A DNA stretch of 64,000 nucleotides from Limnephilus marmoratus. Taxonomy: Eukaryota; Arthropoda; Insecta; Trichoptera; Limnephilidae. A program made the position numbers and the translations under genes. Positions 11,665-22,316 of the stretch are shown one piece after another. The stretch covers positions 13,720,001-13,784,000 of the forward strand of contig OU862919.1 of assembly GCA_917880885.1 (NCBI GenBank), in the 5' to 3' direction. Positions within the stretch are counted from its first letter, which is position 1; each line of letters begins with the position of its first letter. Below the pieces are notes generated by a model that ran no database searches, was not told the DNA's origin, and saw only the letters and a program-made list of their open reading frames with translations.

Positions 11665-11975
11665 TTTTTTTTACATGAGCTCCACACACGAGGCCCTGAG
11701 GAAAATAATTTCCCTCAGGGCCTATGTCATCTTTGGGGATGCTGTGTGGAGTTTTTTTTTAAGGAAATGAAGGAGAGGAGAGTCCTGGGAAGGAAAAGGT
11801 TTTAAGGGGTGGGTAGGAATCTGGGGTTCAGTGTGTCCTGGTCATCCGCCTCCAAGACCTAGACAAAGCTCACCCACGAAGCGAAACCACGTGGGGTGAT
11901 CTATGGCAGAGGTGTTGGTTATCCAATAAAGCAATCCCGGGGCGGCGGTACCCACTCCCGCCTCCCAAATTCGCT
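11665..11975 (-). mobile_element. LINE-tail retroposon copy
   Basis: It aligns with 7343-7690: a poly-A tail (poly-T on +) followed by ACATGAGCTCCACAC, the CCCTGAGGAAAATAATTTCC palindrome and GGGGTTCAGTGTGTCCTGG, ending near GGCGGTACCCACTCCCGCC. It lies about 200 bp upstream of esterase exon B. Confidence 0.7.
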
Positions 11976-12094
11976 AAACACGGCTAAAACCATTTCAAGT
12001 AAGGTTCCAATTCTGAGTGGTGATTTTCCACAAGGGCGGTACTGAGGTGTCTTGGAACGTGCCGTAACTATCTTATCTTATATATACATGTATA

Positions 12095-12157
12095 TAAAAA
12101 TCCGTCGGGACTCATGGGAAAGGACATGCAGGGGGAAACAATATCTTTCTCGCTAGT
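12095..12157 (+). mobile_element. Helitron-like 3'-end remnant beside an exon
   Basis: GGGAAAGGACATGCAGGGGGAAACAAT and the terminal CTAGT resemble the 3' region of the Helitron-like copies at 47826-48152 and 49300-49843. The CTAGT ends 25 bp before the exon B acceptor AG, so the pyrimidine tract abuts transposon sequence. Confidence 0.45.
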
Positions 12158-12182
12158 AAATAATAAATTGTTTATTTTTCAG

Positions 12183-12374
12183 GAAACGAAGACTGTTTGT
12201 ACCTGAACGTGTACACTCCTTTGCCAAGGGACATTGGTATGCTTAATCTGCCTGTCATAGTCTACATTCATGGAGGAGCGTTCATCTTCGGGACCGGGAA
12301 TATCTTCCGACCTGACTTCCTCATGGACAACAATGTCGTGCTGGTTACCATCCTTTACAGAGTTGGAGTCTTAG
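12183..12374 (+). CDS. Carboxylesterase exon B, residues 34-96
   Basis: The acceptor is TTTATTTTTCAG; the exon enters at phase 1 and completes the Gly codon of exon A. It encodes [14 protein letters not shown], then the core strand [15 protein letters not shown] and [18 protein letters not shown] (62-66) supplies the oxyanion-hole glycines of the alpha/beta-hydrolase fold; Cys37 is the disulfide partner of Cys21. It ends one base into the Gly codon of VLGF, donor GTAAAC. Both boundary residues are strongly conserved in the family, which supports the splice choice. Confidence 0.95.
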
Positions 12375-12487
12375 GTAAACACAGTTTCTATTAAATTGTT
12401 ACGAAATTCTGAAAGGGGTGTTGAAATCGGTATAAACTGGCTGACAGCTAAAAATATGTCTTCTTCTTCTTTTTGTGCCCTGTCCGT

Positions 12488-13204
12488 TTAACGAACGTTG
12501 GCTATCATGTTGGCCATGCGGACTTTGTTTACTGCGGCCCGGAACAACTCCACGGTAGACTGGCCAAACCACTGTCTCAGGTTTTTCAGCCATGAGGTTC
12601 GTCTTTTGGCAATCTTTCCCAGCATTATGAGATGCAGAATCTCATACTTCTCTGGATGTCTCATCACATGTCCAAGATATTGAAGTTTTCGGATTTTTAT
12701 AGTTTTAATTACTTCATTTTCTTTATTCGTCCGAACCATAACATCTTCATTTGTAACTCTGTCCATCCAGCTTATTTTAAGTACTCTTCTGTAGATCCAC
12801 ATCTCGAATGCCTCAAGTCACCTAATTAGTTCTTCAGTAAGCGTCCATGCTTCCATTCCATAAAATAATATCGATAACTCGTAGCATCTGACCACTCGCA
12901 TTCGTAATCCAAGGTTGAGATCATGACTGCAGAACAATTTTTTCATGCTGATAAAGGTTGCACGTGCTTGCTCAATGCAGCATTTGATTTCAACTGAAGG
13001 ATCCCATCTATCATTTACATTGCAGCCCAAGTGTGTAATACTCTCTACCTTCTCTAGTTTTGTTCCAGTAATATAAAGATTTTCATCCAATGCGTTATTT
13101 TTGCTTATGAGCATGTATTTTGTTTTATTTATATTCAGTTCTAGCCTAAAAATATGTCGCAGGATGTCAAACAAGTCGCAGACCCCCAAATTAAAGAACG
13201 ACAT
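12488..13204 (-). pseudogene. RTE-like LINE reverse transcriptase C-terminal fragment
   Basis: On the minus strand a frame runs through LNINKTKYMLISK, THLGCNVN, ELSILFYGMEAWTL, then a TGA (12818-12820), then in the same frame AFEMWIYRRVLKISWMDRV and LQYLGHVMRHPEKY. This order is the C-terminal third of a non-LTR retrotransposon polymerase protein, most like RTE-type elements. The catalytic FADD part and the endonuclease are missing, and one in-frame stop breaks it. It starts about 110 bp after exon B. Confidence 0.8.
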
Positions 13205-13590
13205 TTCTTGACTTTTTAGTATTTAGGGGATAGGGTTTTTTCACTTCATTTTTATTTAAAAAAATATGTAAAGACGAATAAATTTTCTTTAAGGTTTTAA
13301 AATTCGCCATTTTTTATTTGCACATGTCGTCAATGGTCACTCAACCGAGTAATCATTCAACTTCTAATCCTAACCCATTGTCCAATCCTACCTACTGATT
13401 TAAAAAAAATGTTTTTAGTCGATATAAAATATATTGACTAAATATTTATACCTACCTACATCTAAAATGTCGCCGGAGACCAAAATTTCATTTATATTTT
13501 TTACTTCAAATAAAGTCAGGAATCACTGGTTAAATGTCAACTAAGTCAAGTATGTCCCGTAACACCCCGTATATTTATTTCAAACCAATA
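13205..13590. repeat. Dispersed repeat related to 56716-57100
   Basis: ATGTCGCCGGAGACCAAAATTTC, then TACTTCAAATAAAGTCAGGAATCACTGGTTAAATGTC, and CAATGGTCACTCAACCGAGTAA recur in inverted orientation at 56716-57100. This copy is the more diverged. Confidence 0.6.
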
Positions 13591-13611
13591 TTTAATTAAA
13601 TGAAAACAATA

Positions 13612-13873
13612 TTAGCGAAACTCAATCGAAAATCTGGTGACAGAAAAATCATAAAAAATATTGGCACCTCTGGGACTCGAACCCAGGACCTTCTGCTTAC
13701 ATGGCAACAGCTCTACCAACTGAGCTAAGTTGTCCGTATCCAATTCGGTCACTTTTAACTGTATCATACTTCGACTAAGAACTACCAACATTATCTTCAT
13801 TTTCTTAACGCACATATTATTGGCTGCTATCTTTATTGTTGGAAGTTCTTAGTCGAAGTAAGATACAGTTATA
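13612..13873 (-). mobile_element. tRNA-headed SINE-like element
   Basis: A tRNA-like block (13663-13734, minus) is followed by CAATATTTTTTATGATTTTTC and CAGATTTTCGATTGAGTTTCGC. Upstream of the tRNA-like part an inverted repeat (TAACTGTATCATACTTCGAC... at about 13755-13792 against 13835-13871) forms a long stem. A second copy at 14791-14895 has the same flanks with most of the tRNA-like part deleted, showing this is a mobile or duplicated unit and not a lone gene. Confidence 0.65.
13663..13734 (-). tRNA. tRNA-like pseudogene, anticodon-position TGT
   Basis: The 72 nt fold as a cloverleaf: D stem GCTC/GAGC with AGTTGGTA loop, T arm CTGGG-TTCGAGT-CCCAG, and an acceptor GACAACT against AGGTGCC that pairs except at two positions. 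A and B promoter boxes (TAGCTCAGTTGG, GGTTCGAGTCC) are good. The anticodon loop CATGTAA would give TGT (Thr), but position 33 is A instead of the near-universal T, and the top of the anticodon stem mismatches. More likely a SINE head or pseudogene than a working tRNA. Confidence 0.6.
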
Positions 13874-13877
13874 AACA

Positions 13878-14300
13878 AAAAATTTAACAAAACAAAACAA
13901 CGACTTCAAAAAATTCACTAAAAAGTAAAAAAATAATTTCGTATTCTTCTACAACTTAATAATTTACTTACTTTTTCTACTCATCAATATGTAGGTACGA
14001 TTGTTATTTTTGTAGTCGGTGTCAGCCAAGGTAGGTTTTGTAACTACATACATAGTTATAGGTGAGATGTGCTTATGTCGCACGAGCGACTTGACGAGGC
14101 GAGAGGCGGGAGGGGAGCTGTCAAGTGAACACGCCGGGCCGGGTACCTTTGCTGTCACCGACTCCAAAAATAACAATCGTACCTACATATTGATGAGTAG
14201 AAAAAGTAAGTTGATTATTAAGTTGTAGAAGAATACGAAATTATTTTTTTACTTTTTAGTGCATTTTTTGAAGCCGTTTTTTTGTTGTCTTAAAATTTTT
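13878..14300. mobile_element. Long-arm inverted-repeat element
   Basis: Arms of about 150 bp (13878-14026 and 14151-14300) are nearly identical in inverted orientation, through ACTTTTTCTACTCATCAATATG and GTACGATTGTTATTTTTG. A 124-bp spacer holds GC-richer unrelated sequence. The high arm identity implies recent movement or gene conversion. Frames at 13964-14228 are arm artefacts. Confidence 0.75.
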
Positions 14301-14790
14301 ATTTATTTTTTGATTTTTAGTGAATCTGAGGTACACTAACTAATTTGTCTGAATATGGGTAGACCTACATAACGATGTTACGGTCAAATTAAGCGATTCG
14401 GCCTGGTATCGTTAATTTGCTCCTAAGAATTGAAGTGTTCCGTTACTTTGTCATGGATCCCATAATCAGAATCTAACCAAATTCTCATCAAACTACCCTC
14501 GAATCCTTTCCAATAAAAAAAGAATCATCGAAATCGGTTGGCGTGATATTGAGTTATTTGTCCATTTGTCGCGCACATATTATTGCAAATTTAAGACTTA
14601 TAAGGTTTTCTCATAGATTCCATTATCAGAACTAGACCGAATTAAAATGGGACCACACGGGAAGCATCAGCTTTCAAATAAAAAAAGAATCACCAATATC
14701 GGTTCACCCAGTCGAAAGTTCTGAGGTAACAAACATAAAAAAAAATACAGTCGAATTAAGAACCTCCTCCTTTTTGAAGTCATTTAAAAA
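14301..14790. other. Degenerate repeat-like sequence, no gene
   Basis: Two related stretches are visible (AAAGAATCATCGAAATCGGTTGG near 14520 and AAAGAATCACCAATATCGGTT near 14680), suggesting an old internal duplication of about 165 bp. Nothing else is recognised. Confidence 0.45.
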
Positions 14791-14895
14791 GTGATTGAAT
14801 TGGATATTGACACCCTGGCTCAGTTGTGGTGCCAATATCTTTTTCTGATTTTTCTGTCTCCAGATTTTCGATTGAGTTTCGCTAATATTGTCTTC
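14791..14895 (+). mobile_element. SINE-like copy with tRNA body deleted
   Basis: GAATTGGATATTGACACCCTGGCTCAGTTG is joined directly to GGTGCCAATATCTTTTTCTG and on to TTTCGCTAATATTGTCTTC. Compared with 13612-13740 it lacks the segment from the D loop to the acceptor 3' strand. The foldback element at 14896 is inserted into its tail. Confidence 0.65.
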
Positions 14896-15770
14896 GGTTC
14901 CATGACAGTTCATCCTGCGACAATTCATCCGACGACAGTTCATCCTGCGACAGTTCATCCGGCCGACAGTTCATCCTGCCGACAGTTCATCCTGCCGACA
15001 GTTCATCCCGCCGACAATTCATCCGGCGACAATTCATCCTGCCTGATCATTTAGAAGATTTTTTCTTCAAGTAAGTATGCAAAGAGGATATACGGCCGTA
15101 CAACCTAACCTAACCTAACCTAACCTAACCTAACCTAACCTAACCTAACCTAACCTAACCTCACCTAACCTAACCTAACCTAACCGAGTGTTCTTTCACC
15201 AGCCGAAAAGCAAACAGTAAGAAATTTTAAAATAATATTCCGTTGTTTAGCTTCAATCACAATTAAATTCCTTCGCATTTAAATTCATTCTAAACTCATT
15301 ATAAATATTTTTCCTTTCGATCCACGTCAAGTTGCACAAATTTGCACAAAAAAATAAATAAATCTGATTACATTCGGTGCGTACAAGCGTTTGGTTTAAT
15401 TCTGTTTTTCAAATTGAATTACTCCGCAGTGTAAGGTAAATAATAGAAAGAACATTCAGAAAAAAAAAAAACCTAACCTAACCTAACCTAACCTATTTAG
15501 TAAAAATATTTTTACAGCGGATTTCCACTCAAGATGCCTTCAGATATAAGTATATCGATTTTGGTTGTACGGCCGTATATCCTCTTTGCATACTTACTTA
15601 ATAAAAATCTTCTAAATGATCAGGCAGGATGAATTGTCGCCGGATGAATTGTCGGCGGGATGAACTGTCGGCAGGATGAACTGTCGGCAGGATGAACTGT
15701 CGGCAGGATGAACTGTCGCAGGATGAACTGTCGCCGGATGAATTGTCGCAGGACGAATTGTCGGGTCACC
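14896..15770. mobile_element. Foldback element with telomere-like core and 9-bp duplication
   Basis: Arms of about 205 bp (14896-15103 and 15565-15770) are inverted copies. Each has an array of 14-16-bp subrepeats based on GACAGTTCATCCTGC, then TGATCATTTAGAAGAT and GCAAAGAGGATATACGGCCG. The target duplication ATTGTCTTC is perfect (14887-14895 and 15771-15779). Long arms and a 9-bp duplication point to the Foldback/MULE group. The core carries (CCTAA)n at 15101-15185 and 15471-15495. The end sequences GGTTCCATG and GGTGACCCGACAA link it to the short copies at 1572, 6311, 51581 and 60660. No transposase frame. Confidence 0.85.
15101..15185. repeat. (CCTAA)n telomere-type tract
   Basis: About 16 tandem CCTAA units with one CCTCA variant. 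This is the complement of TTAGG, the common insect telomere repeat. A shorter tract in the same orientation (15471-15495) sits before the right arm. Both lie inside the foldback element, so this is interstitial and not a chromosome end. Confidence 0.9.
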
Positions 15771-15779
15771 ATTGTCTTC

Positions 15780-16319
<540 letters not shown>

Positions 16320-16400
16320 TAATATTTGTACTTTCTTAAGAGGAATTCACAAGCCAAAAATGTGTATATCCTTAGCATGCGTTATATCCCCACGAATATA

Positions 16401-17424
16401 CTGGGGTCAGTCAAAAAGTAATGCCTCCTTTTTTTCTTCTTTAATTGTCAAGAAATAAAAAATGCAATTACATGGGTTGAAAAACACACTACTAATTTGT
16501 TACTTTTCAATGTAATCTCAGTCCATTTCCACAGCTTTGGTCAATTTTTTAACAAGGGCATGTATCACAGTGTTGTAAAAAGCACGGTCATCATCGCCAT
16601 AACTTTCCCCGCCGATCACACAGTTTTGATTCAGGTTCAAAAAAATGAACCCATATTTCGTCTCCGGTCACAATTTTTTCCAGAAACTAAGCGCTGGAAG
16701 CAGTGGCGTAGCTAGCATGGGCGGCACCCGGGCGGATAACGTGGTGTCACCCCCTCCTCCCCATTAAAGTTGACAAACGCAAATTTCGACTTCATAAAAA
16801 ATTTGTGATACCATCGGGTGGCACCCGGGGCGGGCCGCCCCCTTCGCTACGCCACTGGCTGGAAGTGTTGTGAGGCTATCGTTTTTCTTGTTTCTGTATT
16901 CTGGTCGGTTAACTTTCTTGGTACCAACCTTGCACAAACTTTTGTTGAATAATCAGTTGTCGAATAATCGTTATAATACTGCCTTTACTGAGGGAGTGAA
17001 TGCGACATCTGTAGTTATCTGGGGTCACCTGTCATCAACTCGCTCAATGTTGCGTGCAGTCACTGCAAACAACGGCCTGCGTCGCTCCGCGTTTGGTAAG
17101 TCAGCGGTGTTTATCCTTCAGCTTCGTTACAGCGACGAACCCATCGTCTAGCAGTGCTGACATCCATTGTTGAGTCTTTCATGAATGCGAATGGGCGTTT
17201 CACCTTCTACATTCAAGAATCAATCACATAACGCCGTCTAATAACAGAACATCGATGTCGGCCATTTTGCAAGCTACTGCAGTGCTGCCACCTATTGATG
17301 CAAAAAGTTACTACTGCAGATTGTAAAAGAAGGTTTGAGGAATAGCACCAAATTCAAAATATTCACTTAACTGACTTTATATAACTAGAAAAAAATAGAA
17401 GGCATTACTTTTTGACCAACCTCT
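16401..17424 (-). mobile_element. mariner-like transposon relic
   Basis: The ends share GGTCAGTCAAAAAGTAATGCC (left) and GGTTGGTCAAAAAGTAATGCC (right, reverse complement) and are flanked by TA, as for Tc1/mariner. On the minus strand, near 17150-17225, VEGETPIRIHERLNNG resembles the helix-turn-helix start of a mariner transposase, followed by stops. The element is about 1.02 kb, interrupted by a hAT MITE, and cannot encode a working transposase. Confidence 0.78.
16701..16857. mobile_element. hAT MITE, 157 bp, nested in mariner
   Basis: The inverted ends are CAGTGGCGTAGC. The perfect 8-bp duplication GCTGGAAG flanks it (16693-16700 and 16858-16865). GGCACCCGGGCGG is repeated in inverted form inside. 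The perfect duplication means it came after the mariner insertion. Confidence 0.93.
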
Positions 17425-17878
17425 TAGATGATAGGCATAAAAATCGCTCGTTAAAAACGGTCAATTTACGTACAAAAGTGGTTTCGTTTTTTTTTGTAAA
17501 TACGACATATATAAGTAAGAAAAAAATGTTAAAAAATTATAAGAAAGGAAAAAAAGAATCAAGGTAAACTGCCAAAAATAATCTTATCCATAAAACCGTA
17601 TTTTTAAAAGTACTTTCTTGTGTGAGTTCGTACATTTTTATTGAAAAAATACATTTTTTTGTAGTTTACCCTTATATTTTCCCCGGCTCAGAACAGATAG
17701 TCTAGTGAGTCGGGTATAGGGTTGCCATCTTCTAAAATAAAAAAGCCTGACTCTGCGCTCTGAAAGGCCGGACATTTTGCCCTAAAAGCCGGACGTACGT
17801 ACATGATATTGGACATAACTTTTATACATAATAATAAAAAATCTGTTACAAGTTACAGTTGTTTATTAATCACGCACT

Positions 17879-18544
17879 AGGTTTTGCCCGTTGCAGAAGC
17901 AACTAACGGGTTAAAACACTATGCGATTTGACGTGTGAACGTGGATGAAGCGAGGAGGAGTGTGTGTTAAATTAAATATATGAAGAAATCTGAGGTTACA
18001 GTGACCTTGCAACGCATGCCGGGTACCCGTTGTATATAATGTTATGTAGTGCAGCGCTTGCATTAAAATGCAATTTCCCAGGAATTGGAATGGAACCATT
18101 ACAGTTAAGTTGACCCCAAGGTTACAGTGACATTGCAACGCATGCCGAGTAACCGTTGTATATCATGTTGTATATTGCAGGCACTTGCTTTAAAATGTTA
18201 TTTCCCGGGAATTGGGGTGGAACCATTACAGTTAAGTTGACCCCGAGGTTACAGTGACCTTGCCACGCATGCCGTGTACCCGTTGTATATTATGTTATAA
18301 ATTGCAGGCACTTGCATTAAAATTTTATTTCCCAGGAATTGGGATGGAACTATTACAGTAAAGTTGACCCCGAGGTTACAGTGACCTTGCAACGCATGCC
18401 AGGTACCCGTTGTATATAATATTATATAGTACAGGCGCTTGCATTATAATGTTGTTTTTCGAAATTTGGGATGGAACCATTACAGTTTAATGGACCCCGA
18501 GGTTAAAGTGGCCTTGCAACGCATGCCGGGTACCCGCTGTACAT
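17879..18544 (-). mobile_element. Helitron-like element with 127-bp minisatellite
   Basis: ACTAGGTTTTGCCCGTTGCA (3' end on the minus strand) and TGCGATTTGACGTGTGAACG form a head shared with 22317 and 27146. It is followed by about four units of 127 bp containing TTGACCCCGAGGTTACAGTG and CAACGCATGCCGGGTACCCG. The far end is lost at a LINE-tail copy. Confidence 0.68.
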
Positions 18545-19345
18545 AATTTATTTATTTACGGACAAAAAGTCCATTAACAATATAAAATACGTCACTAACT
18601 TATATCTCCCTCTTATCCTTTCCCTTGTTACCATAATTATTGGAAGGCTTTTGACCTCTCCAGCCAGATTCTCCCAACCCTTCGCCTTGCACCGCAGTGT
18701 GAGGAATAGATTCATACGTTCGTCACTCCTGGCCACACTGACCCCCAGATTCCTAAACACCCCTCATACCTTTTTCCTTCCCATATCTTCTTCTCCTTCC
18801 TTTCCCTTAAAAAACCCATCCCACAGCATCCTCAAAGATGACAAAGGCCCCTAGGATTCAGAACGGGCCTTTTCTCGTGTAATTTCGTTATGCCAAAGCT
18901 CAATATTGTATTCTGAAACTGTACGTATTTGTCTAAGTCTTGGTGGCGGATACGTTTGACCAACGACTGCGTGGCGGGCTGGATCGGAGGAAACTGATTG
19001 AGGGAGGCTTTTTATCTCTCCAGCCAGATTCTCTCAACCCTTCGCCTTGCACCGCAGTGTGAGGAATAGATTCATACGTCTGTCACTCCTGGCCGCACTG
19101 ACCCATACGTCTGTCATTCCTACCCACCCCTCATACCATTTTCCTTCCCATGTCTTCTTCTCCTTCCTTTCCCTTAAAAAAACCTCCACACAGCATCCTC
19201 AAAGATGACATAGGCCCCTAGGGAAATTGTTTTCTTCGGTGCCTCCTGTGTGGAGCTAATGCAAAAAAAAAGTTTAGTAATGCATAATTTCATGATGCCA
19301 GAGCTCACTATTGTGTATAGAAACCAATGAATGGTTCCCGGGGCG
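18545..19345 (+). mobile_element. Two LINE-tail copies in tandem
   Basis: About 18640-18860 and 18985-19260 each run CCTCTCCAGCCAGATTCTC, CACCGCAGTGTGAGGAATAG and CACAGCATCCTCAAAGATGAC. A short coding remnant on + reads TLTPRFLNTPHTF, as at 41330 and 54251. The second ends CCTGTGTGGAGCTAATG followed by A residues. Both are truncated at the 5' side. Confidence 0.6.
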
Positions 19346-22316
19346 GCGATACCAATTCCACGTTGAATGATTATCATTAAAATACAAAAAAGCGCTATGT
19401 AAATTTGTTATTTTTGAAAAAAATTATACCATTCAACTTCAAACAATTTTATTATACATTTACAAAAAGGCAGAGCTGTTGGTTATCCAATAATGGTTCC
19501 CGGGGCAGCGGTACCCATGCCCGCCTCCCAAATTATAATTTAGTGTTCTAATACAGTAATCGAATAAATAGGTACCTAGTAAGGGTTAAAAAAGCGTCAA
19601 ACTTCGCACGAAAAACAGGGTCTTAGAATTGTGTGCATTGGTGCATATAATGATTGATACAAAACGTCACTGAGAAACAGCTTTTATCAATCGTATAGAT
19701 CACACTTTTAGTGATTTTCAAATCAACGGATCTACTCGGGTTCACGTGTTGTTGAGATGTTGGTCATCCAATAAATGGTTTCAGGGCGGTGGTACCAATG
19801 CCCGCCTCTACGATGAATGATTATCATAAAGATGCAAAATACAAAACAGCGCTATGTAAATAAATGTAATATTTTTGAAAAAAATGATCCCATTCAGCTT
19901 CTAGTAATTTCATCACATATTTACAAAAAAAAACATATGCAATATCATCAGAAGATTCTGAGTCGTTATGTGCAGTAGCCTACTCAGATTCTGAGTAGGT
20001 ACCTACACATCTATAAAAAAAAAAAAAAAAATTTGTGAAATCCAGTATATCCGAATGTAAATGAAACGTTATCTACGCTTTTTTCCGATGCGTAAAACAA
20101 AAACTTTAGCATTTCATTTGGACAGAAAATAACATAAAAGTTCTCTCATACCTAGTACCTACTAACACACATAATAAATCCGTGTTCCTAGTTACCTAGG
20201 TATTTTTACAAAAAAAATAATTGCATCAACCAATACACATGTAATTTAATTTCAGTTAAATGTACAGAATGAATGTTTCCAATACATGTAGGTACTGAGG
20301 CATTTTTGCAAAATTCCATCTTTGATTACTTCCTTTTATTTTAATATCATAATTTAAAAGTAAATAAGTTCCTACTCATAGTGGATATCGTCATTTGAAT
20401 TAAACAGTATTTACGTCTCTATGCGGCCACTCTGATTGGCCACCGGAATAAAACTCCAATCTCTCTCCTGATTGGCTGAAAGCTAAAAAAGATAGGGTCC
20501 GCCAATATTTCCTTACTCATTTTTAACAAACACAATTTGTTGAACAAATTTTTTTTTTGTTTTAAATCGACCCTTCGATTTTATTTTTTGAAAATGTCAT
20601 CTATCAAGTGTCCACCTTTCAAATTTACCAACGCCAATACTCTTTTCGTAATAAATAATTATTCATAACGAAAAATGTATTGAAATTTAAAAAAAAACTA
20701 CGTATCTTATTTTGAAAAATAAATTATACGCTGCGCAAATCTTAGTCGCAATGGCCCGACTCCATTTTCTAAAAAAAAAAAATAAGAAAACATTATTAAC
20801 GCTCTTAAAAAATTAATCAATATATTTCCAACGGTATTTTTTTTACCACCCTGCACTTACATTCGTACACTGGCAGTCAACAAATATCGGCATTCTTTTA
20901 GTAAGAACGCATTAAGTACCTACCTACCCTGTAATAAATAATCAACTGGCCACAGATATTTTAACATCTCAGGCGGCTTTTTGGCGCCTTTGTTTTCTTG
21001 ATATATTGCAAAATGTCACTATTTCAACGGGATATCCTGAAACATTTCACATTAAATGCACATATAAAAACCAAAGAATAACTTTCTGACACGTCTGGTC
21101 ATTGATAGTTTTTAAAAACATTAGAGCCAGGCCGTGCCTTTGGATCACATTTGGACAATGTTCGCTGCTTTATTTTTACATGTCATTCGTAATTTTCGCC
21201 TAACTGCGCTTCTTAGGAAAATCGAGCTCGTCGTAAATTGTTATTTTTTGTGATTTGAAAGGAATGTAATTTACCTACTCAACCACCGATTTGTACTGGC
21301 CGCATAATTATACATTGTCGATGAAAATGAATATGTCTGAAATGTCAAAATAATGTTGAATTTTAATGCAATATTACGTATAAAAAAAAAACGTGAACAT
21401 CTCGAGTGATTTATTTTCATATTTAAATAGCCGGTACCTACCTAGTACATACCGAGAAAAATAACGTTGGTGTAGGTACCTACCTACGCGTTTTCTCAAT
21501 AAATACTTAGCGAATTTGCATTAATCCGGCGGAACGGTAGGTACTTACCGAGTTATAAATTGTGTTATTTTCAGATGGCCAGCAATTTTCACACTATCGA
21601 AGAATTTAGGAACACGTTTTTGACATGAATTTTTCAGAAAATTATTGATTTTCGTCGGGTTCTCCTGACATATTTCATATGAGAATCGTATATAATTTTT
21701 ATATTAAAAGTTGCGGAATTCTCTACTGTAACGTATTTTTTAAAAACATCCAAGCGGGGATCGGTTTTCGGGTCGCAATGCCGCGTACCGTAAAACCACT
21801 ACCGAAAACTCTGAAAAGCCTGTATTATTTAGGCTAAATTTTTGACACTCGGAATCCTGACCTATCTCAAGATTATCTGACTCGCCGCCAAGCCAAAATG
21901 GACCTTAAAACGTTCCAAACTCGAGGAAGCGACCGTCTATTATCGCCTGCGGGGCCGAGGCTTGGGCTGGAAAGTAAGAGGGCTTAAGCGTCTTTGCATT
22001 TTCAAGCGAAAATACGCCGTAAGGTGGTACGCGATGCGGGGGAGAAGAGTCCGTTATCGCGTCACCAAAACTGGAACCGTCGTTTGTATGGACTTTTTGA
22101 CACGTTTCCTTCCGAAATGGATTTTCGTCTTTCGACTGGCGAACCTGTCGGCGGAAAACATAACCCCGGCCGAATTTCTTCGTCGGATAGTGAGAGATTA
22201 CAGTTTCCGTCGCCAGGGTCGCACTTCAATTCTGTATCAGTCGTTTTGTATGAAACCGGTGTCAGAAAAGGCTGAAAAAAAAGGTGAGTTTTCCAAACTG
22301 AGCATTAATATATATA
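19346..22316. other. hAT-block interior, mostly unrecognised
   Basis: Fragments of the LINE-tail family (GGCGGTACCCATGCCCGCC near 19508 and a relative near 19790) are followed by about 2.4 kb without recognised repeats. Paired ATTGG/CCAAT motifs lie near 20432-20475. The 130-residue frame at 21962-22354 has no recognisable domain, though this zone is slightly less AT-rich; it could be degraded transposon coding sequence. Confidence 0.4.

Noticed and set aside
13663..13734. Functional tRNA-Thr gene
   Set aside because: A at position 33, mismatches in the acceptor and anticodon stems, and a second copy with the body deleted argue for a SINE-type pseudogene.
15101..15185. A true chromosome end
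   Set aside because: The CCTAA tract is internal to a foldback element with a perfect target duplication, and ordinary intron continues on both sides.
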